From NCBI GenBank assembly GCA_033344775.1, contig JAWPMT010000007.1, positions 677,843 to 741,842 on the forward strand: 64,000 nucleotides of DNA, read 5' to 3'. Shown one piece after another: positions 32,706-42,412 of this stretch; positions within the stretch are counted from its first letter, which is position 1, and each line of letters begins with the position of its first letter. The notes below the pieces were generated by a model. It was not told the DNA's origin. It saw nothing but the letters and a program-made list of their open reading frames with translations, and did no database searches. Position numbers and translations under genes: made by a program. The DNA comes from Cytophagales bacterium. GTDB taxonomy: Bacteria; Bacteroidota; Bacteroidia; Cytophagales; Cyclobacteriaceae.

Positions 32706-35652
32706 CACAGTTATTGGCATCACAGGTCAATTCAAATCCTGTTTTGATCAACACTATCTGCCGTTCGTGAAACAACAGCTCATTGAGCAACAGCAGCGTA
32801 TGGTGCTCGTTTTTGATTTTGTCCGGCAATTCGAAACCAAGCGGCAGAGAGAGATACAACATCACCTGGCAATAGCTAAATATAAACAGGGACTATACCA
32901 GTTGGTTGGCCCTATGTGGCACCTTCCCGTTAAAGAGAATTTCTACAGTCGATTTCCTGAGTTGGAAATTATATTGAGGGAAACAATTGAACAGATTCCT
33001 GCACGAGTCCATCAAGAACAGCACGTAGATCGATTCACGATACAGCCAAAAGACTCTTCAAATTTGAAGGTCCTGAAGTATATGAAGCAGTTCCTTTTTG
33101 GTCTGCATCAACTGCCAATTAAGTTACGCAACAAGTGGAGGCAACCCCCTATGAAGACAGGCTATTGGCAACATAGTGTGGCGCTCAGAAATTTGGCGAG
33201 GTTATGTTTTCACATAAATCCAATACTCCGTTTGCAGTCAGTCGATCATTTGTTGCTCGGAGCGCTCTCAGATACCTATTTGAGATTGAAGCTTTGGGAA
33301 GAGGCCGTGGTTAATCGGGAGTATGAAGACAAAGCTGAAACGCTTGCCCTCAACGAGACCATTCAAAATTTCGCTCAAGTTACTTACTCTCAAGTACAGG
33401 CGATATGGGAAGAGATATACGCAGAATCAGTGGCAGCATTCGAAGACGGATATATGAAGGCTGGGACATTGGAATATGCAAATGGCTTACTGAAGAACAA
33501 GGCTTTGCAAAAATCCTGGCAGCAGACTGATTCGAAATGGTCCCTACATCTGCTAAGGTGGAAAAATACGATTCACGCCTTATTTGAGGAGTGGCGATCG
33601 GATCTTGATATCTATAAACTGCATCATCAAACATTGGCGGAACTTGATGATTTTCAACGAGCTCAAATCAAAAGACTGGGAGAACAAATCGGGCCTGAGG
33701 TTCAGGAAATCGACCAGATGATCACTGAAATGAAAGGTTCTCTTAGTGGTATTGATCAAGAACTGAAAAAAGCGCTGACCAGGATTAACTATCAAACCAG
33801 AAAACAACTGGATCAACAACTTATTCCAGCGCTTACTGAAAAACTCAGTAGCCAATACGTTTTTAACCTGATCTCAAAACTGGAAATCAATATTCAGAAG
33901 AACGTCGAAGAATTGTCGAAGGCTCATGTGGTAGTGAAAACACGGACCTACGATCAACCAATGGATTCTGCAGAATTGAAGAGGATTTCTCCATATGAGC
34001 TCATAGCTTTCGAAACACTGGATCAGTTTCAGAACGATATTTCCGGAGTTAAAAAAGGGTTATTTGAGACATTGGAGCATGTGGCTGAGCAAGTGTCTGA
34101 TATCGACCATATCATCACTTTCAATATTCAGGCGGCCCTTTCCGTACTCGAGGAAGTCGGTCATTCAGCAGAGGGATCTCGACGAATTGCTATTGAGGGA
34201 CTAGATCGGGCTCAACTTCGGTTACGGGAATCGAAGGAAATTCTTGACCGAAATCTCCAGCTTCATTCCAATCAGGTAGCGGAGGTCACACTTCGGTTTT
34301 GTAATCGGATCATGGAGCTGACGGAAAATGAGAATATCCGAGAACTTCGTGGTAGAATCCAGAAAGCAAAGTCGGCACGCTTACGTGAGGAACGAAAAAA
34401 GGAAACGAGGCTGAAGCTTGAGAGTAGAAAAGAGCAGCTGACAACTGTGTTTCGAAATGCTGTTCTACGAGCGGAACATCTCGTAGAAGATATCAGCGAA
34501 CGTCTGTTACTGACGCCTGGTAAAAGATTGATTGATAAAGAGGTTTCCGACTTATTGGTAGATTCTCGCTCCATCATTGATCGCCTTCCGCAGGTCTATC
34601 AGCGTCTCTACAATATCGAGCCATTAAAGGATCTGGAGCTATTCGAAGGAAGACAAACCGAATTCCAAAAACTCGGTGAAGCATTTGAAAGTTGGGAGAA
34701 GGGAAGGTTTGCTGCGACGATCATTTTTGGAGAGAAATGGGGAGGACAAACTTCATTTATTACTTACGCGATTCATGAAAGGAACTATCCATATCCAGTA
34801 GTTCGATACTCATTGAACAGTCCTTTTTATACGGAATCTGAATTTCTTGATTTGTTGCGCCAGGTGTTCAAAAAGGAAGACTTTCAAAGTGTTGAAGAAG
34901 TAAAGGACTACCTTGGAAACGGTCCCAGGAAAGTGGTGATATTGGAAGATCTGCAAAATAGTTTTCTCCGGTGTGTAGGAGGGTTTACTGGGATTCGTAT
35001 ACTCCTGCAGTTTATTAACCAGACATGTAAAGAGGTGTTTTGGATAACTACCACTACGTTGTACAGTTGGCAATATCTGTCCAAAGCCATTGCGATGCAT
35101 GACTTCTTCAGTTATGCAATTGCGATGCAAACCTTAACCGATGAGCAAGTCACGAGCATCATCTGGAAACGCAATCGAATCAGTGGTTACAAAATCCAAT
35201 TTTTGCCCTCTTCGAAAAGGTCTGGTGATCACAAATTCAAGAAGCTGCCGGTAGAAGATCAGCAATTGATTTTGAAGCGAGACTTTTTCGCAGCGCTGAA
35301 TGGATTTGCTGATAGTAACATCAGCCTTGCATTGATTTTCTGGTTACTTTCTACAAGGGAAGTTAAGGGTGATTCACTGCTCATGGGCGAGTTCAAAAAA
35401 CCGGACTTCAGCTTTATGAGTGCGTTATCCTCGGAGAAGATCCACTTGTTAAATGGATTGATCATCCATGATGGGCTAGATGAAGTCCAATTGGAACGTG
35501 TACTGAATGTTGCAGTAGGAGCCTTACAGTTGACGCTGTTGTCGCTTTTAGAGGATGGGATCCTTTTTTTCAAGGATGGGATTTACATGGTTAACCCCAT
35601 GTTGTATCGGAGTACTGTCGCCATGCTGAAAGATAAAAACCTGGTACACTAA
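32698..35652 (+). CDS. Large coiled-coil protein with degenerate P-loop ATPase domain
   Basis: A 984-residue soluble protein I do not recognise. Residues 1-600 are helical with long heptad-like stretches, for example 320-420 and 520-620. Around residues 655-800 an ATPase-like domain appears: IIFGEKWGGQTSF resembles a Walker A motif whose lysine is replaced by Gln, and KVVILEDLQNSF resembles Walker B. The C-terminus (830-984) looks like the helical lid or winged-helix region of STAND/AAA proteins. It may thus be a non-hydrolysing scaffold. It lies between LapA-like and MscS-like genes in a stress-promoted operon, hinting at an envelope or osmotic role. Confidence 0.65.
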   Translation: MNDTVIGITGQFKSCFDQHYLPFVKQQLIEQQQRMVLVFDFVRQFETKRQREIQHHLAIAKYKQGLYQLVGPMWHLPVKENFYSRFPELEIILRETIEQIPARVHQEQHVDRFTIQPKDSSNLKVLKYMKQFLFGLHQLPIKLRNKWRQPPMKTGYWQHSVALRNLARLCFHINPILRLQSVDHLLLGALSDTYLRLKLWEEAVVNREYEDKAETLALNETIQNFAQVTYSQVQAIWEEIYAESVAAFEDGYMKAGTLEYANGLLKNKALQKSWQQTDSKWSLHLLRWKNTIHALFEEWRSDLDIYKLHHQTLAELDDFQRAQIKRLGEQIGPEVQEIDQMITEMKGSLSGIDQELKKALTRINYQTRKQLDQQLIPALTEKLSSQYVFNLISKLEINIQKNVEELSKAHVVVKTRTYDQPMDSAELKRISPYELIAFETLDQFQNDISGVKKGLFETLEHVAEQVSDIDHIITFNIQAALSVLEEVGHSAEGSRRIAIEGLDRAQLRLRESKEILDRNLQLHSNQVAEVTLRFCNRIMELTENENIRELRGRIQKAKSARLREERKKETRLKLESRKEQLTTVFRNAVLRAEHLVEDISERLLLTPGKRLIDKEVSDLLVDSRSIIDRLPQVYQRLYNIEPLKDLELFEGRQTEFQKLGEAFESWEKGRFAATIIFGEKWGGQTSFITYAIHERNYPYPVVRYSLNSPFYTESEFLDLLRQVFKKEDFQSVEEVKDYLGNGPRKVVILEDLQNSFLRCVGGFTGIRILLQFINQTCKEVFWITTTTLYSWQYLSKAIAMHDFFSYAIAMQTLTDEQVTSIIWKRNRISGYKIQFLPSSKRSGDHKFKKLPVEDQQLILKRDFFAALNGFADSNISLALIFWLLSTREVKGDSLLMGEFKKPDFSFMSALSSEKIHLLNGLIIHDGLDEVQLERVLNVAVGALQLTLLSLLEDGILFFKDGIYMVNPMLYRSTVAMLKDKNLVH

Positions 35653-36617
35653 TGAAGTTCATTCTTTTCAGTTTGTTCCTATCCTTTGGGTTGATTTTGC
35701 CGATTCATGGCCAGGAAGATAGTGTCTCGAATGATTCCGTTTCTGCTTTTGGGGTAGATGATGCTTCTGTGGCTGTTTCTCAAGACTCGACGATCATGGC
35801 AGCATCTTATATCAATCAAAGTAATTCATTTACCAGCCCTCCACCTATTCAGGAATTGATCTCTTTTCCCAAGATATTCTGGTCTTTGGTGTTGGCTTTG
35901 ATCGGGTATTTGTTCATCCGTTTTTCAATCAAAACGCTTGTGCTTTTTGCCGAAAGGAATGCACGGTACAGAATCACCATTCGCAGTTTCATACCAGTAG
36001 TAAAGATTTTTGGTTGGATCACTGTTGTGTTTTTAATCGTAGCGGGAATCTTTCAACCACCTGCTGCTACTTTGCTGGCTTTTTCAGCCTCGATCGGAGT
36101 GGCCGTGGGTTTTGCATCCCAGGATATTCTGAAAAATATTTTTGGAGGAATAGTGATCTTATTGGACCGACCTTTCAAGTCCGGGGATAAAATTGAAGTT
36201 GGAGGTCATTATGGCGAGGTAGTAGAAATCGGGTTGCGGTCAACACGCATCATCACACCAGATGATAACCTTGTGAGTGTACCCAATAGCGAAATCATGA
36301 ATCACTCAGTTTCCAATGCGAATGCAGGCGAGTCCAATTGCCAGGTATCTGCGGAAGTGTTTTTACCTCTGAATGCCGACCTGCAAAGAGCCAAAGAGAT
36401 TGGTATAGAGGCAGCGAAGGTTTCTACCTTTATTTACTTAAATAAACCTGTTGGGGTCATTTTTACACAAGAACTCCTGCCCGCAGGTAAAACGATGATC
36501 AAGATGAAAATCAAAGCTTATGTATCGGATATAAGAGACGAATTCCGATTCAAAAGTGAGTTGGTAGAGCGAGCCACAAAAACCCTTCTCGAAGAAAAAC
36601 TGATAAAAACGGATTGA
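35652..36617 (+). CDS. MscS-family mechanosensitive channel
   Basis: A 321-residue protein with signal peptide (MKFILFSLFLSFGLILPIHG), a serine-rich periplasmic N-terminus and three membrane segments. The pore helix ATLLAFSASIGVAVGFASQD and the beta domain motif NIFGGIVILLDRPFKSGDKI and VPNSEIMNHSV are characteristic. The C-terminal alpha/beta domain (about 225-320) is present. It probably opens on membrane tension to protect against hypo-osmotic shock. It begins within the stop codon of the previous gene and is followed two bases later by the antiporter gene. Confidence 0.95.
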   Translation: MKFILFSLFLSFGLILPIHGQEDSVSNDSVSAFGVDDASVAVSQDSTIMAASYINQSNSFTSPPPIQELISFPKIFWSLVLALIGYLFIRFSIKTLVLFAERNARYRITIRSFIPVVKIFGWITVVFLIVAGIFQPPAATLLAFSASIGVAVGFASQDILKNIFGGIVILLDRPFKSGDKIEVGGHYGEVVEIGLRSTRIITPDDNLVSVPNSEIMNHSVSNANAGESNCQVSAEVFLPLNADLQRAKEIGIEAAKVSTFIYLNKPVGVIFTQELLPAGKTMIKMKIKAYVSDIRDEFRFKSELVERATKTLLEEKLIKTD

Positions 36618-36618
36618 A

Positions 36619-37806
36619 ATGATATTACTCAGTGGAGCATTAGGGCATGAACTGAATTTGCTGCTAGGTATTAGTGGCTTGATCGTCGTATTTGGCTTGA
36701 TATTAAAACGGATCAATCAACCTTATATCATTGCGTATATCATGACAGGTGTGATCCTTGGACCACATGGCTTTCAGATGGTCACAGAATTGGAAACTGC
36801 TGAGGTAATTGGGGAATTGGGGCTGGTGATCCTGATGTTTTTTATTGGAATGGAAATCTCTCTCAAGGATTTTGTCAGCAAATGGCGAGTAGCTCTTTTC
36901 GGGACAGGAATGCAGGTGATTTTCAGTATTGTGCTTATCCTTTTACTTGGCCTATACTTCGACTGGTCGTTTAAACGTGTTTTGCTATTAGGGTTCATCA
37001 TTTCCATCAGTAGCTCTGCTGTGGTAATCAAACTGATGGAAGACAATCAATTGAACAAAACGAAGATCGGTCAAAATGTGATCAGTATTCTATTGACGCA
37101 GGACATCCTTATAGTACCCATGATCATTTTGATGTCGTTTCTTGGAGGAGCCGAGGTATCCATACAACAAATCCTTCTTCAGGTGGTGGGAGGAGTATTG
37201 ATCGTGTCATTTCTGATTTTCCTGTTTAAAAAACAAACCATCAAATTGCCGTTTGCGGATAAACTGAAAAGTGATCACGAGTTGCAGGTATTCGCAAGTC
37301 TGATCGTATGTTTTGGGTTGGCACTCATAACGTCCTTATTTCAACTTTCAGCGGGCCTGGGGGCGTTTGTTGCGGGTCTTTTTGTACATGCATCGCCTTC
37401 TACTAAATGGCTCCACGATAGCCTGCATTCATTTCGCGTAGTGCTGATTTCAGTTTTCTTTTTATCCATTGGCATGTTGATCGACCTCACGTTTTTTTCG
37501 GAGCATTGGTTAACGATCCTATTGGTTGTATTGGGCGTATATGTGTCCAATCACGGGATCAATACCATTTCTTTAAGGTTTCTTGGTAGTTCCTGGAGAG
37601 AAAGTTTATACGGTGGTTCGCTACTTGCACAAATCGGCGAGTTCAGTTTTGTTCTTGCTTCACTTGGGTATCATTCAGCGATCATTTCCCTATTCAGTTA
37701 TCAGTTGACGATCATTGTGATCTCCGTCACCATTTTCATCAGCCCATTCTGGGCCTTATTTGCAAAGAACTTGTGGGGGGTTGAGGTTAATAAGTTGCCT
37801 ATTTAA
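36619..37806 (+). CDS. KefB/CPA2-type cation:proton antiporter
   Basis: A 395-residue membrane protein with about eleven to twelve segments in the CPA2 Na+/H+ exchanger fold. Signatures include GVILGPHGFQMV, LVILMFFIGMEISL, LTQDILIVPMIIL and LSAGLGAFVAGLF. It lacks the C-terminal TrkA-N nucleotide-binding domain of full KefB/KefC, so gating must come from elsewhere. It probably exchanges K+ or Na+ for H+. It is the last gene of the LapA operon, two bases after the MscS gene. Confidence 0.92.
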   Translation: MILLSGALGHELNLLLGISGLIVVFGLILKRINQPYIIAYIMTGVILGPHGFQMVTELETAEVIGELGLVILMFFIGMEISLKDFVSKWRVALFGTGMQVIFSIVLILLLGLYFDWSFKRVLLLGFIISISSSAVVIKLMEDNQLNKTKIGQNVISILLTQDILIVPMIILMSFLGGAEVSIQQILLQVVGGVLIVSFLIFLFKKQTIKLPFADKLKSDHELQVFASLIVCFGLALITSLFQLSAGLGAFVAGLFVHASPSTKWLHDSLHSFRVVLISVFFLSIGMLIDLTFFSEHWLTILLVVLGVYVSNHGINTISLRFLGSSWRESLYGGSLLAQIGEFSFVLASLGYHSAIISLFSYQLTIIVISVTIFISPFWALFAKNLWGVEVNKLPI

Positions 37807-37900
37807 CCTTGGATTTCATCTTGATCGGGATTGCAGTTCAACGCAGCATCTAATTCCAACTACAACATCCGGATTGTTTTTGTTGAATGGAGCTTTATAA

Positions 37901-37927
37901 GTGACCATTTGACTGAACAACGTCTCA
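37901..37927 (+). promoter_or_regulatory. ECF-like stress promoter for the PepSY-like/PPK2 pair
   Basis: GTGACCA (37901-37907), 13 bases, CGTCTCA (37921-37927), with a leader of about 65 bases. Confidence 0.7.
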
Positions 37928-37995
37928 AGAATAATAGAACTATCCGGCCTTGAACTGATTGTGAAATCATTACTGTCCGATCAAATAAAAATACG

Positions 37996-39033
37996 ATGAG
38001 AAACGTGCTATTTACTGCTTTGAGCTTCTGGATGCTGGCTGTGTCGGCCCAAACTAACGAACCTAATCGAATGCCCGAGGAAAAGGTCAGGAAGAAGGTC
38101 GTTGAAAAATTCAAAGCACAGCATCCACAAGTTAGCGGTCAAGTATGGTATCCATATCCCAATCGGTATTGGAAGAATGAGCAAGGTGCAACCCCCATGT
38201 ACTTTCCAATCCTATGGACCAATCATGTCCCGGATTATTATGAGGTTCGATTTGCCGATGACAAAGGTAAAATCAGGAAAGTCTATGATCGGACCGGAGT
38301 GATACAGGTGACCTCCCGTGAGGTACAGGCTATTGCATTACCGGAACAGGCGAAGGGTCTTCTTACAGAGAAAGGTTATTCAGACTGGTCTTTGATTAAA
38401 ATTGAACGACTGACAAAAGCGGGTGTTCAAGGAAGTTATTTCAAAGTCTGGTTGAACCAGGGAAAGAAGAATCGTATCCTGTTTTTTGATCAGGAGGGTA
38501 AGTTGTCGAAAACAATGACTTTTAACAATGACTTGAATTTTGCAGCTAATGCCAATGCTAAATTGAAACGGGCACCAGGATCAAGAAATCACAAAGTTGT
38601 CGACGAAAACAATGTGCCTGTAGTGGTCAAAAATAAGGTCAGAAAGAATCACGTTAATGTTTCTATCATTGAATGGTCTGAGCACACCAGATTTTATGAT
38701 CCCTTCGCCACTGGTGATACTCGAAGCTACTATGATTTAACGCTGCCTGTATTCTATCAGGCCGTTCTGGAAAGTAAAAGTGGAAAGTATAGGGCTACCT
38801 ATTCGTCTTATGGAGACCTTCTGGAGATTGCCGAGGTGATTTCTAAAAAAGAACTTCCTGAAGCCATTAGATCTGAAATGAAGGCGAAACTTTATCAGGA
38901 CTGGAAGTTTGACAAGGAGCATGACAGGATTGATCGTGAAAATGGACGTTTCATCTATCGCATTTATGCGACTTCTAAGGGTGAGCCACGCATTATTTTG
39001 TTGAACGATCAAGGTACTTACGGCCTATTCTAA
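37996..39033 (+). CDS. Secreted protein with PepSY-like repeats
   Basis: A 345-residue exported protein with signal peptide MRNVLFTALSFWMLAVSAQ. Several PepSY-like units are suggested by repeated patterns: VRKKVVEKFKAQHP with VWYPYP, LLTEKGYSDWSLIKIERL with FFDQEGKLSKTM, and IRSEMKAKLYQDWKFDKE with IILLNDQGT. This is the layout of DUF2874/BLIP-like proteins but longer. No enzyme motif is seen. The stop overlaps the start of the PPK2 gene by one base (TAATG), so a periplasmic protein and a cytoplasmic polyphosphate enzyme are coexpressed. Confidence 0.75.
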   Translation: MRNVLFTALSFWMLAVSAQTNEPNRMPEEKVRKKVVEKFKAQHPQVSGQVWYPYPNRYWKNEQGATPMYFPILWTNHVPDYYEVRFADDKGKIRKVYDRTGVIQVTSREVQAIALPEQAKGLLTEKGYSDWSLIKIERLTKAGVQGSYFKVWLNQGKKNRILFFDQEGKLSKTMTFNNDLNFAANANAKLKRAPGSRNHKVVDENNVPVVVKNKVRKNHVNVSIIEWSEHTRFYDPFATGDTRSYYDLTLPVFYQAVLESKSGKYRATYSSYGDLLEIAEVISKKELPEAIRSEMKAKLYQDWKFDKEHDRIDRENGRFIYRIYATSKGEPRIILLNDQGTYGLF

Positions 39034-39770
39034 TGGAAATACACTCTTTAGAGAATCATCCGGAGTACGTCAATTTGCAGGTGGAGATGATCAATATGCA
39101 GCGGTGGGTCCATGATACTGGTCAACGGGTGATTATTCTTTTTGAAGGCCGTGATACCGCAGGAAAAGGTGGTGCAATCATGCGATTTGTCCGATTTATC
39201 AACCCAAGAGGATACAGAATAGTGGCTCTGTCTAAACCAAATGATATTGAAAAAGGACAGTGGTACTTTCAAAGGTATCTGAAGGAATTGCCTGATCCGG
39301 GTCAAATCATATTCTTCGATCGTAGTTGGTATAACAGAGCAGTGGTAGAGCCGGTAATGGGGTTTTGTAGCCAAGATCAGTATGAAGGTTTCATGCAGCA
39401 GGTAGTGATGTTAGAGAAGATGCTGGTAAGAGATGGTGTTCATATTTTCAAGCTTTGGTTTTCAATCGAGCTTAAGGAGCAAAAAAGAAGACTGGAACAA
39501 CGCCAGACAGATCCTCTTAAAAAGTGGAAATTGAGTACCGTAGATATGCAGGCCCAATTGAAATGGCATGATTATACCGGTTACAAAGACGAGATGTTCA
39601 AAAGGACCAGTTGGGAAGGGAGCCCATGGATCGTAATAAATGGAAATGACAAGGACGTTGCGCGCCTGGAGGCGATGAGGTATGTTCTCAACTCTCTTGA
39701 CTACCCGGAAAAAGGAGAAACCGGAGAACGACTGATCCCCGGTTCCAATCGGATCAAAGTCATTGGTTAA
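39033..39770 (+). CDS. ppk2: Polyphosphate kinase 2
   Basis: A 245-residue cytoplasmic enzyme of the PPK2 family, which uses inorganic polyphosphate to phosphorylate nucleotides. The Walker A GRDTAGKGG (39-47) is followed by the family motifs RIVALSKPND, DRSWYNRAVVEP as Walker B, and KLWFSIELKEQKRR. Single-domain size fits class I, which usually makes NTP from NDP. It is stress-promoted and probably regenerates ATP or GTP under energy limitation, complementing the nucleotide-binding Usp proteins. A weak hairpin (ACTTCAA/TTGAAGT, 39771-39791) follows. Confidence 0.95.
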   Translation: MEIHSLENHPEYVNLQVEMINMQRWVHDTGQRVIILFEGRDTAGKGGAIMRFVRFINPRGYRIVALSKPNDIEKGQWYFQRYLKELPDPGQIIFFDRSWYNRAVVEPVMGFCSQDQYEGFMQQVVMLEKMLVRDGVHIFKLWFSIELKEQKRRLEQRQTDPLKKWKLSTVDMQAQLKWHDYTGYKDEMFKRTSWEGSPWIVINGNDKDVARLEAMRYVLNSLDYPEKGETGERLIPGSNRIKVIG

Positions 39771-39852
39771 ACTTCAATCTGACCTTGAAGTCAAAAAGAA
39801 TTAGAGACAACTTCCTTTATCTATCATAAGGTAATTTTACTTGTTTTATAAG

Positions 39853-40239
39853 TCATTCGGGCTCTATACCATCCTTGATCCATTTTTCAGCTCGATGTTC
39901 CCAATCTTGATATTGGGTAGAATCAATGTACCTTTTTGTTGAATCTTGCTTCCATTCTTTTGACAGTCTTCGGGATTGCATTTTGACCAGTGCACTATCA
40001 ATGATCGTCGCAGAACGCACAATTCGGGTAGCGGTCCATTCCGGGTGCGCACTTAGAATGGCCTGACTTTCCGCTGGAAGAGGTTTCATGCTGCGCATAT
40101 CCGCCAATAATCCAAATTGGTGTGGTACCAAATCCAGGGTTGTTTTGAATTCATCCTTATAGGCCTGCATCTCCTCCGGGCTAATAAACCCTTCGAAGGT
40201 TAATTTGATCCCATAACTTTTCACTTCAATCTTGTACAT
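39853..40239 (-). CDS. SpoIIAA-like STAS-fold protein
   Basis: A 128-residue cytoplasmic protein. The pattern MYKIEVKSYGIKLTFEGFIS, then a helix (EEMQAYKDEFKTTLD) and LLADMRSMKPL fits the SpoIIAA-like (STAS-superfamily) group PF11964, which lacks the phosphoserine loop of true anti-anti-sigma factors. No matching Ser motif is evident. Function is unknown. It is alone on its strand, convergent with PPK2, and has no stress promoter copy. Confidence 0.6.
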   Translation of the reverse strand: MYKIEVKSYGIKLTFEGFISPEEMQAYKDEFKTTLDLVPHQFGLLADMRSMKPLPAESQAILSAHPEWTATRIVRSATIIDSALVKMQSRRLSKEWKQDSTKRYIDSTQYQDWEHRAEKWIKDGIEPE

Positions 40240-40620
40240 GGTTGATCAGGACTTTTCAAATGTTGATGAAATATACGCAGAACGTTGGATGGTGTGGACC
40301 TGTTCCATGGGTCATTTCGGCCAATAGAACCATATTGTAGGTGAGTTGAAAATTGCAACTGACTTTCCTTATTCCTTTCCGAGTACAATGAGATAAGCTA
40401 CTTGAGAAAGCTTGATAGCATGCTTTTTCAGATAGGCATTGCGTAATATCCTCGCAGTAAGGTCAACACTTTTCCACATTTGCATAATATGGTGGAGCTT
40501 GTGGAAGTTACTGTTTCCAAATCCAGTTGATGAATTCAACAATTATCCCCTGTCACTTCAAGTTGTTATTGCAAATTGATTTTTTCAATTATCTTAAAAT
40601 CGCCAAACCGAGTTAACCTT
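40240..40620. other. Intergenic region, 381 bases, no gene seen
   Basis: Between the SpoIIAA-like gene and the caspase-like gene. I see no frame longer than about 25 codons, no full stress promoter and no strong hairpin. A near-match CTGACTT at 40359-40365 lacks a -10 box. It presumably holds the divergent promoters of both flanking genes in a form I cannot read. Confidence 0.5.
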
Positions 40621-42399
40621 ATGAGAGTTTTTTTAGACGCCTACTTTCTGCTGGCTTGTATGGTATCCGTACATGCACAAAATCAATACTACCGGAATTG
40701 GACCGTAGTAAATGCCGAAAAGAAAGAACGTATCGCCCTAATTATTGCGAATAATACCTACGAAAGTGCTGGATCCCTGGAACAACCCATTCCAATGGCG
40801 AGTAAGTTGGAGCGGAAATTACAAGAGGAAGGTTTTGACGTTTTGGTAGGTCACGATCTGAACCGAATGAGAATGATATCCGTACTGGATGATTTTTCTA
40901 ATAAGTTTCGGAACTACGAGTTCGCCATGATCTTCTATCTGGGTCACGGTTTCCAAATTGATGGCGAAAACTACCTGATCCCGGTTGATGCCCAACCCAG
41001 TTCCAAAGATGATGTGGAAGTACATGCGATCAATGTGGACTATGTGCTTAAGAAGGTAAACGACCCCCACACCCCAAAAGTGATCGTACTGGATGCCTGC
41101 AGAAACAATCCATTTGCTGTCAATTGGTCATCTGCAGATAGGTCTGGTTCAAATAGTGGCTTCGGCGATGTAAGCGCACCCAGAAATGCCGAGATATTTT
41201 TTACAACCGCTAAAGGAGCGGTGGTCAGGGATGACAACCCCTACATTGAATACTTTATACAGGAACTGAAACAAGGAGCTTGTTTATCTGACATTAAACG
41301 AGTGGTTTCAAAACGAATTTTCGAATACAACGCCGATCAAATTCCGGCAAGCTATGGTCAGCTATTCGATAAAGTGTGTTTTGGCGAAGCACCAGTTCCT
41401 GATCCGGTAGTCGTTGTTAATACAGACAGTGATGGAGATGGTATCATTGACCGGGAAGACGATTGTCCTTATGAATTTGGAGTGGCCTCAAGAAACGGTT
41501 GCCCGGAACCCCAGATCACCATTACGGAAGCAGAACAATGGTATCGAAAAGGTGAAGAGATCCATGATAAAGGAGGAGGGGAAAATTATAGAGAAGCCTA
41601 TAAATGGTTTGAAAAAGCCGCAAATGAGGGTCATAGGGGTGCACAACTTTATGCTGGTTGGATGCATCATAAATCTCAAGGAGTAGAACAGGACTGGCGA
41701 AAGGCCATTTACTGGTATACGAAAGCTGCCGAACAAGGAAGCCTAAGTAGCCAAATGTACCTTGGGGAAATCTACAGGGATGGGAGCTGGTCTGATTTGG
41801 AAGATTTTGAACTGGCCAAATTTTGGTTTGAGAAAGCAAGTGCCGGAGGTGATGTACAGGCTACCGTCAATCTCGGTGAATTGTATGAATATGGCTGGAT
41901 CACAGAACGAGACTCCTTCCAGATCAAGTATGGGCATGCTGGTGCACCCGATTTGGAAAAAGCCAGGGCCATCTATCAACAGGTCTACGATGACGGTCAT
42001 CTGATAGGAAAACATTACCTCGGCCGGAGTTACGATGTGAAAAGTTATGATCCAACACATAAATACCGAGATTATCCAAAATCCCGACCTTATGATGTTT
42101 CGAAGGCCATTGAAATTTATATGGAAGCAGGAAATGAAGGGTATACTTCTTCGATGTACCGGATTTACGAGTTGTACTGTTTGAAAGCAAATAAGGACTG
42201 GGTAAATCAGTCCAAATACACAAAAGAAATCGGGATAGAATGGTTGACTAAAGCCGCTGAAACTGACAATGGGTTCTATGCGCATGAATTAGGAAAGAAC
42301 TATTTGTATGGCTTCAATGGTGTGAAAAAAGACAAATACAAGGGACAGAGACTAATACAGGAAGCATGCGACAAAGGATATTGGAGGGCTTGCGAATAA
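40621..42399 (+). CDS. Exported caspase-family (C14) peptidase with Sel1 repeats
   Basis: About 592 residues from the ATG at 40621, with signal peptide MRVFLDAYFLLACMVSVHA. A caspase p20-like domain (about 35-265) has the catalytic His109 in IFYLGHGFQ and Cys160 in VIVLDACRNNPF. A short calcium-binding thrombospondin-type-3-like segment follows (DSDGDGIIDREDDCP, about 282-296). The C-terminal 290 residues contain Sel1/TPR-like repeats (AYKWFEKAANEG, AIYWYTKAAEQG, AKFWFEKASAGG). The protein acts outside the cytoplasm, unlike many caspase-like defence proteins. It is followed 13 bases later by an exported papain-like protease, so the two probably work together. Confidence 0.9.
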   Translation: MRVFLDAYFLLACMVSVHAQNQYYRNWTVVNAEKKERIALIIANNTYESAGSLEQPIPMASKLERKLQEEGFDVLVGHDLNRMRMISVLDDFSNKFRNYEFAMIFYLGHGFQIDGENYLIPVDAQPSSKDDVEVHAINVDYVLKKVNDPHTPKVIVLDACRNNPFAVNWSSADRSGSNSGFGDVSAPRNAEIFFTTAKGAVVRDDNPYIEYFIQELKQGACLSDIKRVVSKRIFEYNADQIPASYGQLFDKVCFGEAPVPDPVVVVNTDSDGDGIIDREDDCPYEFGVASRNGCPEPQITITEAEQWYRKGEEIHDKGGGENYREAYKWFEKAANEGHRGAQLYAGWMHHKSQGVEQDWRKAIYWYTKAAEQGSLSSQMYLGEIYRDGSWSDLEDFELAKFWFEKASAGGDVQATVNLGELYEYGWITERDSFQIKYGHAGAPDLEKARAIYQQVYDDGHLIGKHYLGRSYDVKSYDPTHKYRDYPKSRPYDVSKAIEIYMEAGNEGYTSSMYRIYELYCLKANKDWVNQSKYTKEIGIEWLTKAAETDNGFYAHELGKNYLYGFNGVKKDKYKGQRLIQEACDKGYWRACE

Positions 42400-42412
42400 C
42401 AGATTGACCATT

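Noticed and set aside
40359-40385. CTGACTT before the caspase gene as another stress promoter
   Set aside because: There is no CGTC/GTCTAA-like box 13-14 bases downstream.
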